Source: Sceloporus undulatus (lineage: Eukaryota > Chordata > Lepidosauria > Squamata > Phrynosomatidae). Taken from it: a DNA stretch of 64,000 nt. Below the pieces are notes generated by a model. That model saw only the letters and a program-made list of their open reading frames with translations. It was not told the DNA's origin and did no database searches. Positions 46,901 through 57,358 of this stretch are shown here, piece after piece (within the stretch, counting starts at the first letter, position 1; every line of letters starts with the position of its first letter). The stretch spans positions 111,548,389 to 111,612,388 of the forward strand of contig NC_056527.1 of the NCBI RefSeq assembly GCF_019175285.1, written 5' to 3'. The position numbers and the translations under genes are program-made.

Positions 46901-48710
46901 AACTCATGTCTCATTGATTTTAGTGAGTCTGCTCTTGGGTGGCAGGTGACCTCCATCCCAGTGAAGCAATGAATCCACTTTTGGTTCTGAAAGGAGTGTT
47001 CCGTGGTAGATAATCCTATTTCCAAAATAGGTTTTACACATTTAATGTGAAGTTCAATCTGTTCCCCTTCCACAAAAGCCACTGGTCTGTTCTATGTCTT
47101 GAACAGGGGGAACTAGTCGAGGTCCTACCTGTGGAACCTTGTAAAGTCCTGAAAAGTCTCTCATCTGTGAGGAGATCTCTGCTGAAAATCCACCAGCCAT
47201 TCCTATTAGTGTTTTCTGGGTGCCACATGTGTAGTTGGGAAGAAATCTCTTTGACTTGAAGAGCAGGTCCAGAGTAGCACGGTAGACCATCTTCATATCA
47301 TTTAGTGCGTCACTGATGTGGAACCCCAAAGTGTCATTGGGCAAGATCCTGGGATTCATGTTGATCTTGTGGACGGCAAACGCCACGGCTAGAATGTGTT
47401 GGTAGAACTTTGTCACTACACTGCAAACACAATGATGACCTTGTGAGATGAGAAGCTGGGCAAGCCTAACCACTCAAAACATTTCACATGCTATGAAGGG
47501 GAGCCTGTGATAGAACAGGCTATAACCTAGAGAGCTGTCTGCAAAAGAGTTAGTTAAGAAAACCAGAAACAGAGTAAACACCAGTTAGGAAGAGATAAGT
47601 TGATGGGGTGTCACTAGCTGAGAATGCGGAAAGAGTTCAGGGAGTTCATGGGTGCATCTACACTGCAGAATTAATTATGTTTCACACCACTTTAACTGCC
47701 ATGTCTCAAAGCTAAGAAATTCTGGGATTTGAAGTTTTATGAGATAGTCAGAGAGTTCAGGTACCACAAAAAACTGCATATCCCAGGATTCCATAACATG
47801 GAGCCATGGCAGTTTAAGTGGTGTCAAACTGCATCCATTCTTCAGTGTAGCAGCAGCCCATGTTTAACTTGTAATATAATAAAGCTTTACTGGTTTCATT
47901 TTCTACAACTGTCTCTCATTGTTTGTGTTTAAGAGCTGAAAAGGAAAACTGTCCATGCTTTACCGCACTAAACCCACACAGCTGCTTGTGCAGAATAGCA
48001 GCCAGCTTGAGGCCTGAGTACTAGATCCAGAAAGAGATGTTGAGGGTAAAAAGGGGCAAAGTGATAAATGTGAGCCCGAGAGGGTCAGAATTGTGGAGTC
48101 AGCCTAGATGGGGATTTTCTCACAGGCCTCTTCTCACAAGAGTGTTATGCAAATATGAACATTAGGTTACAACATTGTAATGGGAAGGGCGGCTAAAAAC
48201 AAACTAGAAAAGATTAGAAGGAGTAAAGATATACAATTAAGCAATAAAGTTAGAAATGTCCAAGCCATTGTATTCCCCATCACCACGCATGGAATTTTGC
48301 AGAATTTACAGTCTCACAACCTATACATACATATGTGTATGTGTGAGAGAGTGTGCATGTGTCTCAGATACTGTCTCCTCACTTCTTTTTAAATGGATCA
48401 AAGTAATTGCCAATAAAACTTTAGTAGAACAAAAAGGAATCAATTGAAACTTCACTAGATGGTTGGAATTATAATAGAACAATTCTTACATTGGCAAGTC
48501 AAATAATTCTGTAGAAGGATGCATGTCGAAAGCAATTTTAGGAGAAAGGTAACACATCACAGATACCATTGCACCAATGACAACTTCACTTGGCTGGTAC
48601 CATTCATGAGGAATATGCAGGGGATCATTTCCAGTGCACTTCATATTATGACCATCACATGCCACATAATAGAGCTTCAGCAGCAGCAGCAGCAACAGCA
48701 GCAAACACAT
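37168..48710 (-). CDS. Vomeronasal type-2 receptor, six exons, exon 3 split by a TIR element
   Basis: This is a class C GPCR of vomeronasal sensory neurons. Exons on the minus strand: 48710-48490 (signal peptide and start of the ligand lobe), 47420-47129, 46395-43228 (interrupted), 41640-41413, 39097-38971 (cysteine-rich NCD3[13 protein letters not shown]) and 38069-37168 (seven-helix domain). Exon lengths of 292, 228 and 127 nt equal the V2R norm, and all junction phases agree. Leaving out the insertion and one copy of its duplication, the coding length would be 2643 nt, 880 residues, with no stop. Inside exon 3 a 2292-bp element (44075-46366) with an AAG duplication separates the first 26-29 nt from the rest. 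No other damage is visible. The locus is therefore a very recent loss, a polymorphic allele, or a gene that has adapted its splicing. The ATG at 48710 was chosen because it places a leucine-rich hydrophobic core right after it. Confidence 0.88.
38365..38540. mobile_element. Palindromic MITE, family A (V2R intron 5)
   Basis: 'ctgcagaaataatgcagtttg' and 'caatgctactgaattctgg' at the left pair with 'cagaattccataggatgaag' at the right. The right terminus is missing. Confidence 0.65.
39228..39420 (-). mobile_element. CR1 LINE 3' end (antisense)
   Basis: Reads on plus as 'tagaatcatagagttggaaga', 'agatggcaatctagcctctgc' and 'gtgtgttccactcttgaacag', the complement of the CR1 3' terminus. It lies in V2R intron 4. 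Confidence 0.75.
39870..40105. mobile_element. Foldback MITE, family C
   Basis: The left arm starts 'gtgaagtcaaaggcttgcatt' and includes 'tatgtggccatgttctagaag'. The inverse arm ends at 'aaaaacccacaaaaaac'. Confidence 0.8.
40487..40580. repeat. Dispersed repeat fragment
   Basis: 'gatcttgtagcacctttgag' and 'agtatgagctttcatagac' match the left half of the repeat at 31985-32530. Confidence 0.6.
40888..40937. repeat. (AAT)n-(ATT)n palindromic microsatellite
   Basis: A run of AAT units meets a run of ATT units, so the tract can fold on itself. It lies in V2R intron 4. Confidence 0.95.
40985..41205. mobile_element. Palindromic MITE, family A (both arms)
   Basis: 'tacacataatgcaatttgac' at the left pairs with 'gggtcaaactgcattatttc' at the right, with a 'ctgatgctccacaaaactac' loop side. 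Confidence 0.75.
41705..41885. mobile_element. Palindromic MITE, family A (both arms)
   Basis: 'ctgtagaaataatctggttt' at the left pairs with 'gtcaaaccagattatttttg' at the right. It lies only about 65 bp upstream of V2R exon 4 on the minus strand, inside intron 3. Confidence 0.75.
42670..42872. mobile_element. Foldback MITE, family C
   Basis: Starts 'gtgaagtcaaaggccttcatg'. The left arm 'ctatgtggccatgttctagaa' pairs with 'tctagaacatggccacatag'. It lies in V2R intron 3. Confidence 0.8.
43228..46395 (-). CDS. V2R exon 3, ligand-binding lobe, with inserted element
   Basis: The 5' part 46395-46370 encodes ITYGSFEP plus the start of the next codon. The 3' part 44074-43228 resumes with [13 protein letters not shown] and ends EPWQ at a GTAAGG donor. 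The two parts join in frame once one AAG of the duplication is discounted (873 nt). The rest is the insertion. Confidence 0.88.
44761..45300. repeat. Tandem array of CR1-derived 214-215 bp units
   Basis: 'actctcagattctaagg' starts units at 44761, 44975 and 45190; the third is partial. Each unit contains 'caagcagaggctgggtgggc', 'tttgacagagagttcctg' and 'ggattggactagaaggctc', clearly related to the CR1 3' end. The copies are nearly identical. Confidence 0.88.
45490..45960. repeat. Second tandem array in the same element
   Basis: 'acctatcccatagttcctct' recurs four times (about 45519, 45652, 45740 and 45888), each time followed by 'gagctt(t/c/g)ggtttccta'. Spacing is irregular, about 90-150 bp. 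Confidence 0.8.
46400..47128. other. V2R intron 2, nothing recognised
   Basis: AT-rich intron between exons 2 and 3 of the minus-strand receptor, with no identified repeat. 'cttag' at 46400-46396 is the exon 3 acceptor. Confidence 0.5.
47645..47860. mobile_element. Palindromic MITE, family A (V2R intron 1)
   Basis: 'ctgcagaattaattatgtttc' at the left pairs with 'ggtgtcaaactgcatccatt' at the right, and both arms are readable. Confidence 0.75.
48180..48300 (+). mobile_element. RTE/BovB-type LINE fragment
   Basis: The frame reads [20 protein letters not shown], then [17 protein letters not shown]. This matches the conserved reverse-transcriptase tail 'GRAxMKELEKIxxxKDIxLxTKVRIVQAxVFPVxxYG' as I recall it. 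It is a short fragment in V2R intron 1. Confidence 0.65.
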
Positions 48711-49974
48711 CACAGATCTCACTGGTCCAATGTTAAAGCTTGCCCTGTGATGTGGATCCTTCACCATCAGGCTGTTTGAAAGAAGCTGGCATGGGAGCCA
48801 GTTGACTTTGCAAGTGCTCCTCTCCAAGTGAAGCTTGCCAGCAATATCTTCATCTTCAGCCTTATCCAGAGCATCTAATAAATAATGGCAGAGAGAAAGA
48901 GATTTGAAATCTAGCTTAGATGTTCAAAGAGAAAACTGTTAACAAGGGATAGTGCTTTGCCTGTCTCCTTTGGCCCCAATGTTAGCTGTCAAAGGCACAT
49001 TGCAGGTTTTCAGACTTGCAAAGTCTGATGACTTAATTACAGAGATGATGATAATTACAGGGGAAATGGCCAGTTCCCCCAAGACCTTGGACTCTGTTCA
49101 GTTTGCATCACCAGTTGAGAGCATCTGTTTCTTAGATTCTTGCATCTGAATTGCAGCTGGAAAGCAACTCTGTGATGATAAATTCCCAATGGCCCATGAG
49201 AAAGAATAAAAAAGAAACAGCCCTGTGTGGAAAACAACTACAACTACTCTCAGAACATTACCACACAAGCCCCTTTCTTGCCACAATTTTATTAGGTGAT
49301 AAAGATGCAAACATACTGGTTTCAGAGCACCCATTGTCACCTATCTTGGCAATTGTACAACTGTGCCAGCATGCTCTCTTCGGCACTCCCCCTTAACCCC
49401 ACCACCCTGCCCTATGCCTTATGCCCTATCCAGTATGCCTTTTTTAAATTTTATTTTTATTGTCACTTTTTCATGCAGAGTTTTGCTAAACCAATTTAAG
49501 CTTTCAAAGAAAGAGAGACAAGAAATAGAAAAAATAATTATAAGGGGGAGGGGGGAGAGGAAGAGCCATTTACCCCATGTAACTGCCAATTTTGCAACTA
49601 CCTTGGCAGTGACATTTCAGCCCTGAGAACTAGCACGGTTGAGAGATCATTGATGGGTTTTCCCTGTCAAGGAAAAGGAACACCCTAATCACACTTCAAC
49701 GACATAGCAACTATAGGTTAGAGGCGGTATTTTGTGTTAAATATTGCTAAAAGCACTTTCCCCCCAGCTGTAATTGTAGTTTAAAAGTTGGATGTAGTAA
49801 TCTTCTAAGAGATGACATTAAAAAAATCAGGTAGAATAGGAAATGCTGGTATTGGGCAAATGATCCTACTGTAGAGTGTTAGTGTTAGACTAGGACTGAG
49901 GGGACCCAGGTTCAAAACATACATTTCACTGGAGGACTTTGCACCGTTCAACATCTCTTGGGAGCTTTTCAAAC
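48711..49974. other. Region upstream of the V2R start, nothing recognised
   Basis: This would hold the promoter of the minus-strand receptor. No element or gene was identified. Confidence 0.4.
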
Positions 49975-50175
49975 CGCACAATAAGAGCATTATGATTCCA
50001 CTATAACTGCCATGATAACAGCCTATGAATTCCTGAGATTTGTACTTTATATAGAATCCTCAGACAAGCCAAATAGCACCAGACTACAATTCCCATAGGA
50101 ATCCACGGGAAGTTGCCACTGCAGTTAATGTAGAATCAGAGTGCTACAATTGAATAGTATGAACAGGCCCTAAGC
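49975..50175. mobile_element. Palindromic MITE, family B
   Basis: 'cacaataagagcattatgatt' with 'ccactataactgcc' at the left pairs with 'tagaatcagagtgctacaatt' at the right. Confidence 0.7.
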
Positions 50176-50652
50176 CTTAGCCTGTATTCAGATGGGCATC
50201 CCCTCCCTATTTGACAGAGTTATTGTGCAGATAAGAATGGCGTGAATGACCAACCTTGAGCTCCTTCAAGGAAAAGCAGGAGAGAAATGCAACAAATACA
50301 GCTAATTAATGTAAACTAAAAGCAAAAAGACAGACTCTAATAGGACATCCAGTGGAAATTGGAAAAAAATGATGCCTGGGATTCATGATCTTGGTTATCA
50401 AGGCATAATCTAGAATTATGCATTCATGACTGGTTTATATTCATGATAACTGCATATGAGTCCATTCTCCTGTTGATCTGGACACAACAAATTGATGTTT
50501 TTTCCCATCTCCCTCCAGAGATCCAGTGCAAAAAAAGAATTGTGAGAGAACAATCCTGTTTTTGAATGTTGCACCAGAGATTGCTCACCAGTCTGATACA
50601 TCCCATTGAACAGGAGAACAGATCCCTGTCTCTTGCAGTGACTGGTGCCCCC

Positions 50653-51082
50653 AAGGCATGTTACAGACCCCCCCTTTGGGGCATCCTGTAACGGCCCTAT
50701 CCCCCTGTATCGGGGCCTCAGCTGCCACAACGGCAGCCTCTGAGGCCCCGATCCGCCGCTTCATGCCCCAAGGACACCCGATGGCAGCAGGGAGGAGAAA
50801 GGGGCCGCTTGGCACCTTTCTCCCTTGCGTCGCTGGCACAGCCGTCTAAATCATGTCTAAATCTAGGCGCCCTTGCACGGTGCAACGATGTCACAACTGC
50901 GCCACCTTGTTTGGAGGCGGTGCAGTGGTGACGTAGTCATGGCGGTGCCCATCTGTATAGAGCGCCTCCATTTTGTATGGACTGGGTCCGTACTAGGATT
51001 AGGGGCGTCAAGAAGTGACGCCCCTTTCTAACCCTAGTACATGCTCTTCGCGTACTAGGGTGCCCATTTGTAACGGGCCTTA
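50653..51082. mobile_element. CpG-rich MITE with AAGGC(C)YGTTACA ends
   Basis: The left end AAGGCATGTTACAGA and the inverted right end AAGGCCCGTTACAAA match. The interior keeps many CpGs and has inner pairs ('tactaggattaggggcgtc' and 'gacgcccctttctaaccctag'). Similar termini bound 57134-57358. The superfamily is not settled. Confidence 0.6.
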
Positions 51083-51519
51083 GACAGGATTCAGGACAGA
51101 AGACACTACTTAGCTACGTAATTAAGGTAGTTATGTAACTTAGCTGGTAGAGAATCATGGCCTACATCTCCTGTCCCTAGACTATACACTTCCTCACTCA
51201 TGACTCCATCCATATGAGTAGAAGCACAGGCTGTAGGCATCTGAGAGGACACGACATACCATTCATGAACCACAGTGTTTGAGAATTCCCTGTGGACTGA
51301 TGTTCTGACCTAGACAGAATCTGCTTGCAACCACTCTCATGTATATTTATTGTAATAAAGATTCCCAGCAAGAAAGAGGGAACTTGTAGGTTGCCTTGTC
51401 TGACTTCAGAGGTTCAGTTTTCTATGGTTAGATTTGTACTGCCCTGCATTCTGTGTTCTGAGGGCATTCAAAAACACATCCTAGTTGGCCTCAGAAACAT
51501 GAAAACCCTTTCTTCAGTT

Positions 51520-52510
51520 TTGTTGTTGTTGTTTTCCACCCTCGAGTCAATCTCAACTCATGGCGATGCTGTAGGTGAGACATCTCCAAGTTTCCTCTGC
51601 TCAGTTCCTGCAAATTCATACCCATGACCTATTTTATAGAGTCCATCCATCTAGCATGCAGCCTTCCTCTTTTGATGCTTCCCTCTAGCTTTCCTAGCAT
51701 TATTGTGTTCTCCAATGAGTCATGCCTTCTCATGATGTGGCCAAAGTATGACAGCCTTAGTTTAGTCATCTTGGCTTCCAGAGAGATTTCTAGTTTGACC
51801 TCTTCTAGGGCCCATTTGTTTGACTTCTTGCTGTCCATGGTATCCTCCGCAATCTTCCCCAGCACCACATTTCAAATAAATTGATTTTCTTCCTATCCAC
51901 TTTCTCTGCTGTCCAGCTCTTGAATCCATAAATGGTAATAGGGAATACAATGGCTTGTACAATTCAAACTTTTATGCTCAGTTGTATATCTTTACATTTT
52001 AGGATCTTTTCTAGTTCTTTCATAACTGCCCTCCCCTTTCTTAGTCTTCTTATGTTTTCTCGATTACAGTCCCCAATCTGATCAATATTTAATCCTAGGT
52101 ATGAGAACTCTTTTACCATTTCTATTTCCTCATTGTGTAGGTTGAATTTGTGTAAATCCTCTGTGGTCATTATTTTTGTTGTCTTTAGGTTCAACAATAA
52201 GCCTGCCTTTACATTTTCTTTCTTGATTTTCCTTACTAGTTACTCTAAGTCTGTGATGTTTTATTTTAGTAGTTTTGTGCTGTCTGCATACCTAAGATTG
52301 TTCATATTCCTTCCTCCTATTTTCACTCTTATTTCTGTGTTCAAATCTGCTTTTCGTATAACATATTCTGCATACAAATTTAACAGATAGATAGGATGAA
52401 AGGATACAACTTTGCCTGACTTCCATGCCAACTGGGAACCATTCTGTTTTTCTGTGTTCTTTAATGACAATAGTCTCTTGTCCTGAGTACAGATTTCTCA
52501 TCAGCACTAA
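51520..52510 (-). mobile_element. RTE/BovB-type LINE, 5'-truncated and decayed
   Basis: Minus-strand frames read in order: 'NLYSGQE', 'NLKTTKIMTTEDLHKFNL', 'LEKILKCKDIQLS', then 'SLEAKMTKLRLSYFGHIMRR' and 'GRLHARWMDSIK'. These are the C-terminal part of the RTE reverse transcriptase. Several frameshifts separate them. The plus-strand text 'ttgttgttgttttccaccctcg' at about 51521 is the 3' end. Confidence 0.75.
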
Positions 52511-52597
52511 CAGACCTCAGTTTAGCTGAGGGCATTAACTGTGGCCTTTCTGGCACAGAGACATATTGAATACATTGATTCAGGCTATTTGAATTTC

Positions 52598-52925
52598 AGG
52601 TTGAGTCTCCCTTACCTGGAATTCTGAAATCTAAAGTATTCCAAAATCCAAAACATATTTCATGGATGGCTGAGATAGTAACACCTTTGCTTTCTGATGG
52701 TTTGGTGTACACAAACTTTTTAAAATATTATATAAAATTGCCTTCAGGCTATGTGTATAAGATGTATATGAAATGAATTTTGTGTTCAGACTTGGGTCCC
52801 ATCTCCAAGATATCTCATTATGTACATATATGCAAATATTCAAAATCCAAAAACATCCAAAATCCACACCCCCCCAAAAATTTCTGGTCCCAAGCATTTC
52901 AGATAAAGGAGACTCAGCTTTTATT
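52598..52925 (+). mobile_element. Tigger-like element, nearly whole
   Basis: Left end 'ggttgagtctcccttacctgg'; right end 'agcatttcagataaaggagac', then 'tcagctttta'. The ends are inverse of each other. No coding capacity. Confidence 0.7.
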
Positions 52926-53544
52926 GTAATGCATAGGGTTATTGGAAACTTCATTTTGTATGAAATAGAATGGCTGTGTAGGGCCAGATCTATGGAAAAC
53001 AGCTTCCTCATTTCCAAGTGCATTCACTTGTTACTTGTCCATTTCTAGGCCCAGTACAAGATCCTGGGTTTAATACTGAAAGCCTTCAGGCCTTATGAAC
53101 TGAAAACCAAATGCATCACTAGCCCTGAAGTGTAAAAAGTACTGCTGATGACCTTTGAAGCCTTTAATAAATATCAGAATTAATATACAGTAGGATAATA
53201 AATATTAGGGGAAAAAAGAATGGGAAATATATAAATAGCTTTGCACCTGGTGCTAAGACCTAAATTCTGCTGAAAGGCTGGAAACATCCAAACAGAATAA
53301 TCAACCAACATGACACCTAAAAGACTAGGGGAAATAAAGACATCTTTTAAAAAGTTAATATTTTCAAGGTTTCTCTGGAGAGGGAAGGATAGGACCTTGT
53401 CAATAAGAAAGATTGTGTCTTAGGTCAGTTTACTCATTTCATCTCAAATGGTGAGTAGCGTCAAAGAAACCTCCCCTGAAGAGAATAACAAGATTGGTGA
53501 AGGTTCAGATGGAATCCGATGCTCCTTAACTTCTCATCTTAGAC

Positions 53545-53775
53545 TATTGCTGTTATTGTGTGTCTTCGTTTACACTTTATGATGATGCTTCGGTGATCTT
53601 ATCATGGGGATTTCTTGGCAAGATTTTCTCAGAAGTGTTTGCCTTTGCCTTCCTCTGAATCTGAGAAAGTGTGACTTGTTCAAGGGCATTGGGTTTCATG
53701 GCCAAGCAGGGATTTGAACCCTAGTCTCCAGAATCCCAACATTGAAACCACTATGCAATGTTGGCTGTCCATCCT
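53545..53775 (-). mobile_element. Sauria-type SINE (reverse)
   Basis: Contains 'ttgctgttattgtgtgtcttc', 'cttggcaagattttctcag', 'gacttgttcaagggcattgg' and 'gatttgaaccctagtctcc'. Confidence 0.7.
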
Positions 53776-54179
53776 AAACAATAAACATACATCTATAAGG
53801 TGAAATCAGCTCTCTGAATTATGAGTAGATGTGAAGCAGATAGTTGTGTGCTTGCCACAAGACAAGAGAGCTGTATGGCTTGAATGATTAGTCATAGATA
53901 GAAAGATGATGTTCATGGCCAGGCAATATTTTTCCAGGCTCCAGGGGTCCTCACAAGTCAAAGAATAGACTCTGTGCCAAAGAAACTCAGAAGGGCTACT
54001 CATCTGAATAAACCAGTTGATGTGCCCCTCATGACAATGACTCAGTATGTGGCAGTTTGCTGTGACCTTTTGTCTAAAGCAATTGTCAGTCCCAATGGCA
54101 GGGAGGAGAAGGAGGAATGGACACACTCGTTCCTGTTTCTCCTTCCCCAAGGGCTTCTGCCTGACGAAATGGCGTAACG

Positions 54180-54860
54180 TGTCACTTCCGGCACGCGTGC
54201 CATAGGTTCACCATCATAGCTTTAGCAGTAAGATTTGGCTTGATAGACTATATGAGGCAATGGAAACGGACGTACTGACAGCTCGTATGGGAGAGAATAC
54301 GGATGAAAAAGCAAACTTAATTGAAAAAGAATGGAATTGTGTAAAAATATATAGAGAGAAAAAACTTAAGAATGGAGAAAGATATATTGATAGATTTGTG
54401 TTAAGTGGTATCCAATTTCATAAGATATATATATATTTAAAGATTTCTTTTCTCTGCTCCTTTTTTCATTCTCTCCTCCTCCTTCTTCTTTCTCTTTTCT
54501 TGTTAATAGAAATAGATTACTCGAATTGGTTGGGGAATTATAATATATATAAAAGATAAAAATACACTCTTCTCCTTCTCAAAAAGCGGTAGTAGAAAAT
54601 ATGTATAGCCAATGCTGGGAATCTGCTGTGTTTGAATCTCTTTTTTGGATTGAGTTCATGAGATAAGAAACTTGATTAGTGAAAATAAATATAAGGATTA
54701 AACACTATCTAGGAAGTAAATAATAGATGAGACAAAAAATATTTTATTTATCTTGTTTTCGGAATGTTATTATATATATGTATAGTAACGTATTGTCTTA
54801 TGGTTTTTTTTTCTAGATGTATGACCATTTAATAAAAACTTAATTTAAAAACACCCATAT
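54180..54860 (+). mobile_element. L1-type LINE 3' end
   Basis: The frame from about 54260 reads METDVLTARMGENTDEKANL, then IEKEWNCVKIYREKK. This resembles an L1 ORF2 C-terminus. It is followed by a long 3' part ending 'atgaccatttaataaaaact'. It is 5'-truncated. Confidence 0.55.
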
Positions 54861-57133
54861 CTTCCATCACCCCAAGTGAAGAGCACTATACTATACAGTC
54901 AGAATAAATCAGGTAAACATGTTTTCTTTGGCTCTCCTCCGATTGTTCAAGGGCTAAAGCCTTTGAGGATAGACCTTTTCCACCCCTCAATTAACTGGAG
55001 CGCTATGGCTTGCGTCTGTTTCTTGTGGAAGTCCCAAAGGAATCTGAGGCTGTTTATGGGACTAATCACAAAAACAACATAGTAGCTTGTGCCATGTCAA
55101 TGCTGTATCTATAAAGCCTCAATTCAGGATGCTATCTCATTTTAGCTGAGCATAAATCTCCTTCAACTCAGTGGGACCTACTTCTATGCAAACCCTGATG
55201 AAATTCCTCTGCAAGAAGCTTTGATATTTCATCTGGAGGACTAAAACACAGTTTGGAATCTGGCTCTTGATAAGGTTACCCAGTCATCTGTAGGGAGTGA
55301 TTTCCTCTGTTGTCTTTCAAAACAGATTCAGCTTATAGTCACACAATTATGCTATCATCTATGTGTGCGACAATGCAAGTGTTTCAATGAGTTCAACTTT
55401 TGGAAGCGCACAATATGTTTTTCTTATCAGTACTCATTTTCTTCATTCCATTATCTTTCCTTGACAGCATGAGTTTGAACAACACTGGATACAAACAGCA
55501 AACAAACGCTCTGCCTCACATCTTTAATCCTACATATGATGTCATAATTAGTGAATTTGTATCTATGATGTATGCTGAATTGCCTTTACACGACTTTATG
55601 GCATATCCAAGCTCCAACACAATAGCAAAGTAAGTAGATAGATCCCCATCCACAAGAAACTGCATTGGAATAATCATCCTCATTCCTCTTATCGCCTTCA
55701 TTGCCTTTCTCTGAATTTGCTCCAACATGTCTATATCATTTTTAAAAAGAAGTACCTAGAACTGATCACAGTTACCAAATGGAGATCATTGCACTCTAAA
55801 AAAAGTGACTTACCTTTGCTGGGATAGAGTCACATTACGGTTTGCAATCGGGAATTATCACACAAAGAGAGCAGGCGGTGGGTTCTGACACTAGTAGGGC
55901 TGTGCATCTCCTCCAGGTTTATATTGAATTTAAGAGGAACTGTCTAACATACAGAATTAATTTTGGGAATAGGGATCAGCACATTGGGTAGTTCATTTGA
56001 GGCTCAAATTAAAACCTAGAGCAGATCTATCATCCATTGTTTAAACCTCAACCTAGCCCCTCAAAATCAAAAAGAAAACCAGAACATGTGCATGGAATCC
56101 TGGCCGAAGGGCCAATAACTATTACTTGTGGAAGTTCATGCATGAATCTCATTGGCATAAAGTGTGCTTGTTGCTCTGATATGAGATTGTAAGACTATGT
56201 GAAATTCTCTTTACAGTCTTATGCCAAAAAACTACCAGTATGTCCTTGCTTTTGTTTTTGCCATTCATGAAATCAACAACAATGACAGGCTGTTACCCAA
56301 CATCACACTGGGATCCCAGGTTTATGACAATGATTTTAATCCACTGAGAGCCTCTCGGGCCACTTTGGATCTGCTTTTCACTTCAGAAGGCAACCCTCTG
56401 AATTATCTCTGCAAGAGAGAGAAGGAAGCTCATGGCCATATTGGTGGGCTCTCACCTCTCACACAACTCCATCCAAATGGCCAACTCTTAATACATACAA
56501 TTCCACAGGTTGTTTTTTCTTCTATTTTTCTTCCAGATACACGGGTTACTCTGTAGGAAACAAAGTTCACTCCTTAAATATACCTTGAATGTATTGGTTC
56601 CACCAAGTTCTTAATTGTTCTTCAGTAGAGTGCTGATTGAATCAATAGCTGAACGAGTGTCAACTTGTTGCCATCTTATTGATTCAACGGTCTCTCTAGA
56701 CAGAATAAGAACAGTCAGCCCATACATGTGTCACTTGCCTTCCCTTATCAATGTTTGGTAGACTTCCTCAGTTAAGTGAGATAAGTTTCTCTTATGTTAA
56801 ATTGTACTTTCCATCAATGCAATACAATGAGAAAGGATTAGCTATCTTAGTCAATGTTTCCCTTACACAATATTTCAAACCAAATACAATAGATTTCTTT
56901 TTCTGTTCAATCTGGTTAGAGCCCCCTCCTAGAGTCTTCTGTAGCCCAGAATCTCTCCCACAAAAATGGGTTTGGCTATAATATGACTGAGAATGGCAGC
57001 TGTCCTATATAAAGTCAGACTGCCAATTTGTGGCTCAATTTTGCTACCAGGTTGAGGGAACTTAGATATTGTCCCATTACATTTTCCACCATCCCTAACC
57101 TTGGTCATTTATCGGGTCTGATGGTGAGGACAC

Positions 57134-57358
57134 GGCCTGTTACAGATGCCAAAATAAAGCTGCTTCAGGTCTCTTTGGAAGTATGCATTAAATTGCATGG
57201 GTCTAAGCCGGAGGTGTGCCAAAGCCACATTCCAATTCTAAGCATTGGCAGTGCAGCTTTGGTGCAGCTCCGGATTTCTTAGGGTGCATGACATCATTTA
57301 AACAGCATACTTCCAAAGAGATCCGAAGCAGCTTTATTTTGGCTAGTCTGTAAAGGCC
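57134..57358. mobile_element. Foldback MITE in pseudogene intron 2
   Basis: The left arm 'ggcctgttacagatgccaaa' through 'ctttggaagtatgc' is mirrored by 'gcatacttccaaagagatc' through 'tttattttggctagtctgt', ending 'aaaggcc'. The arms are over 50 bp. Ends resemble those of 50653-51082. Confidence 0.8.
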
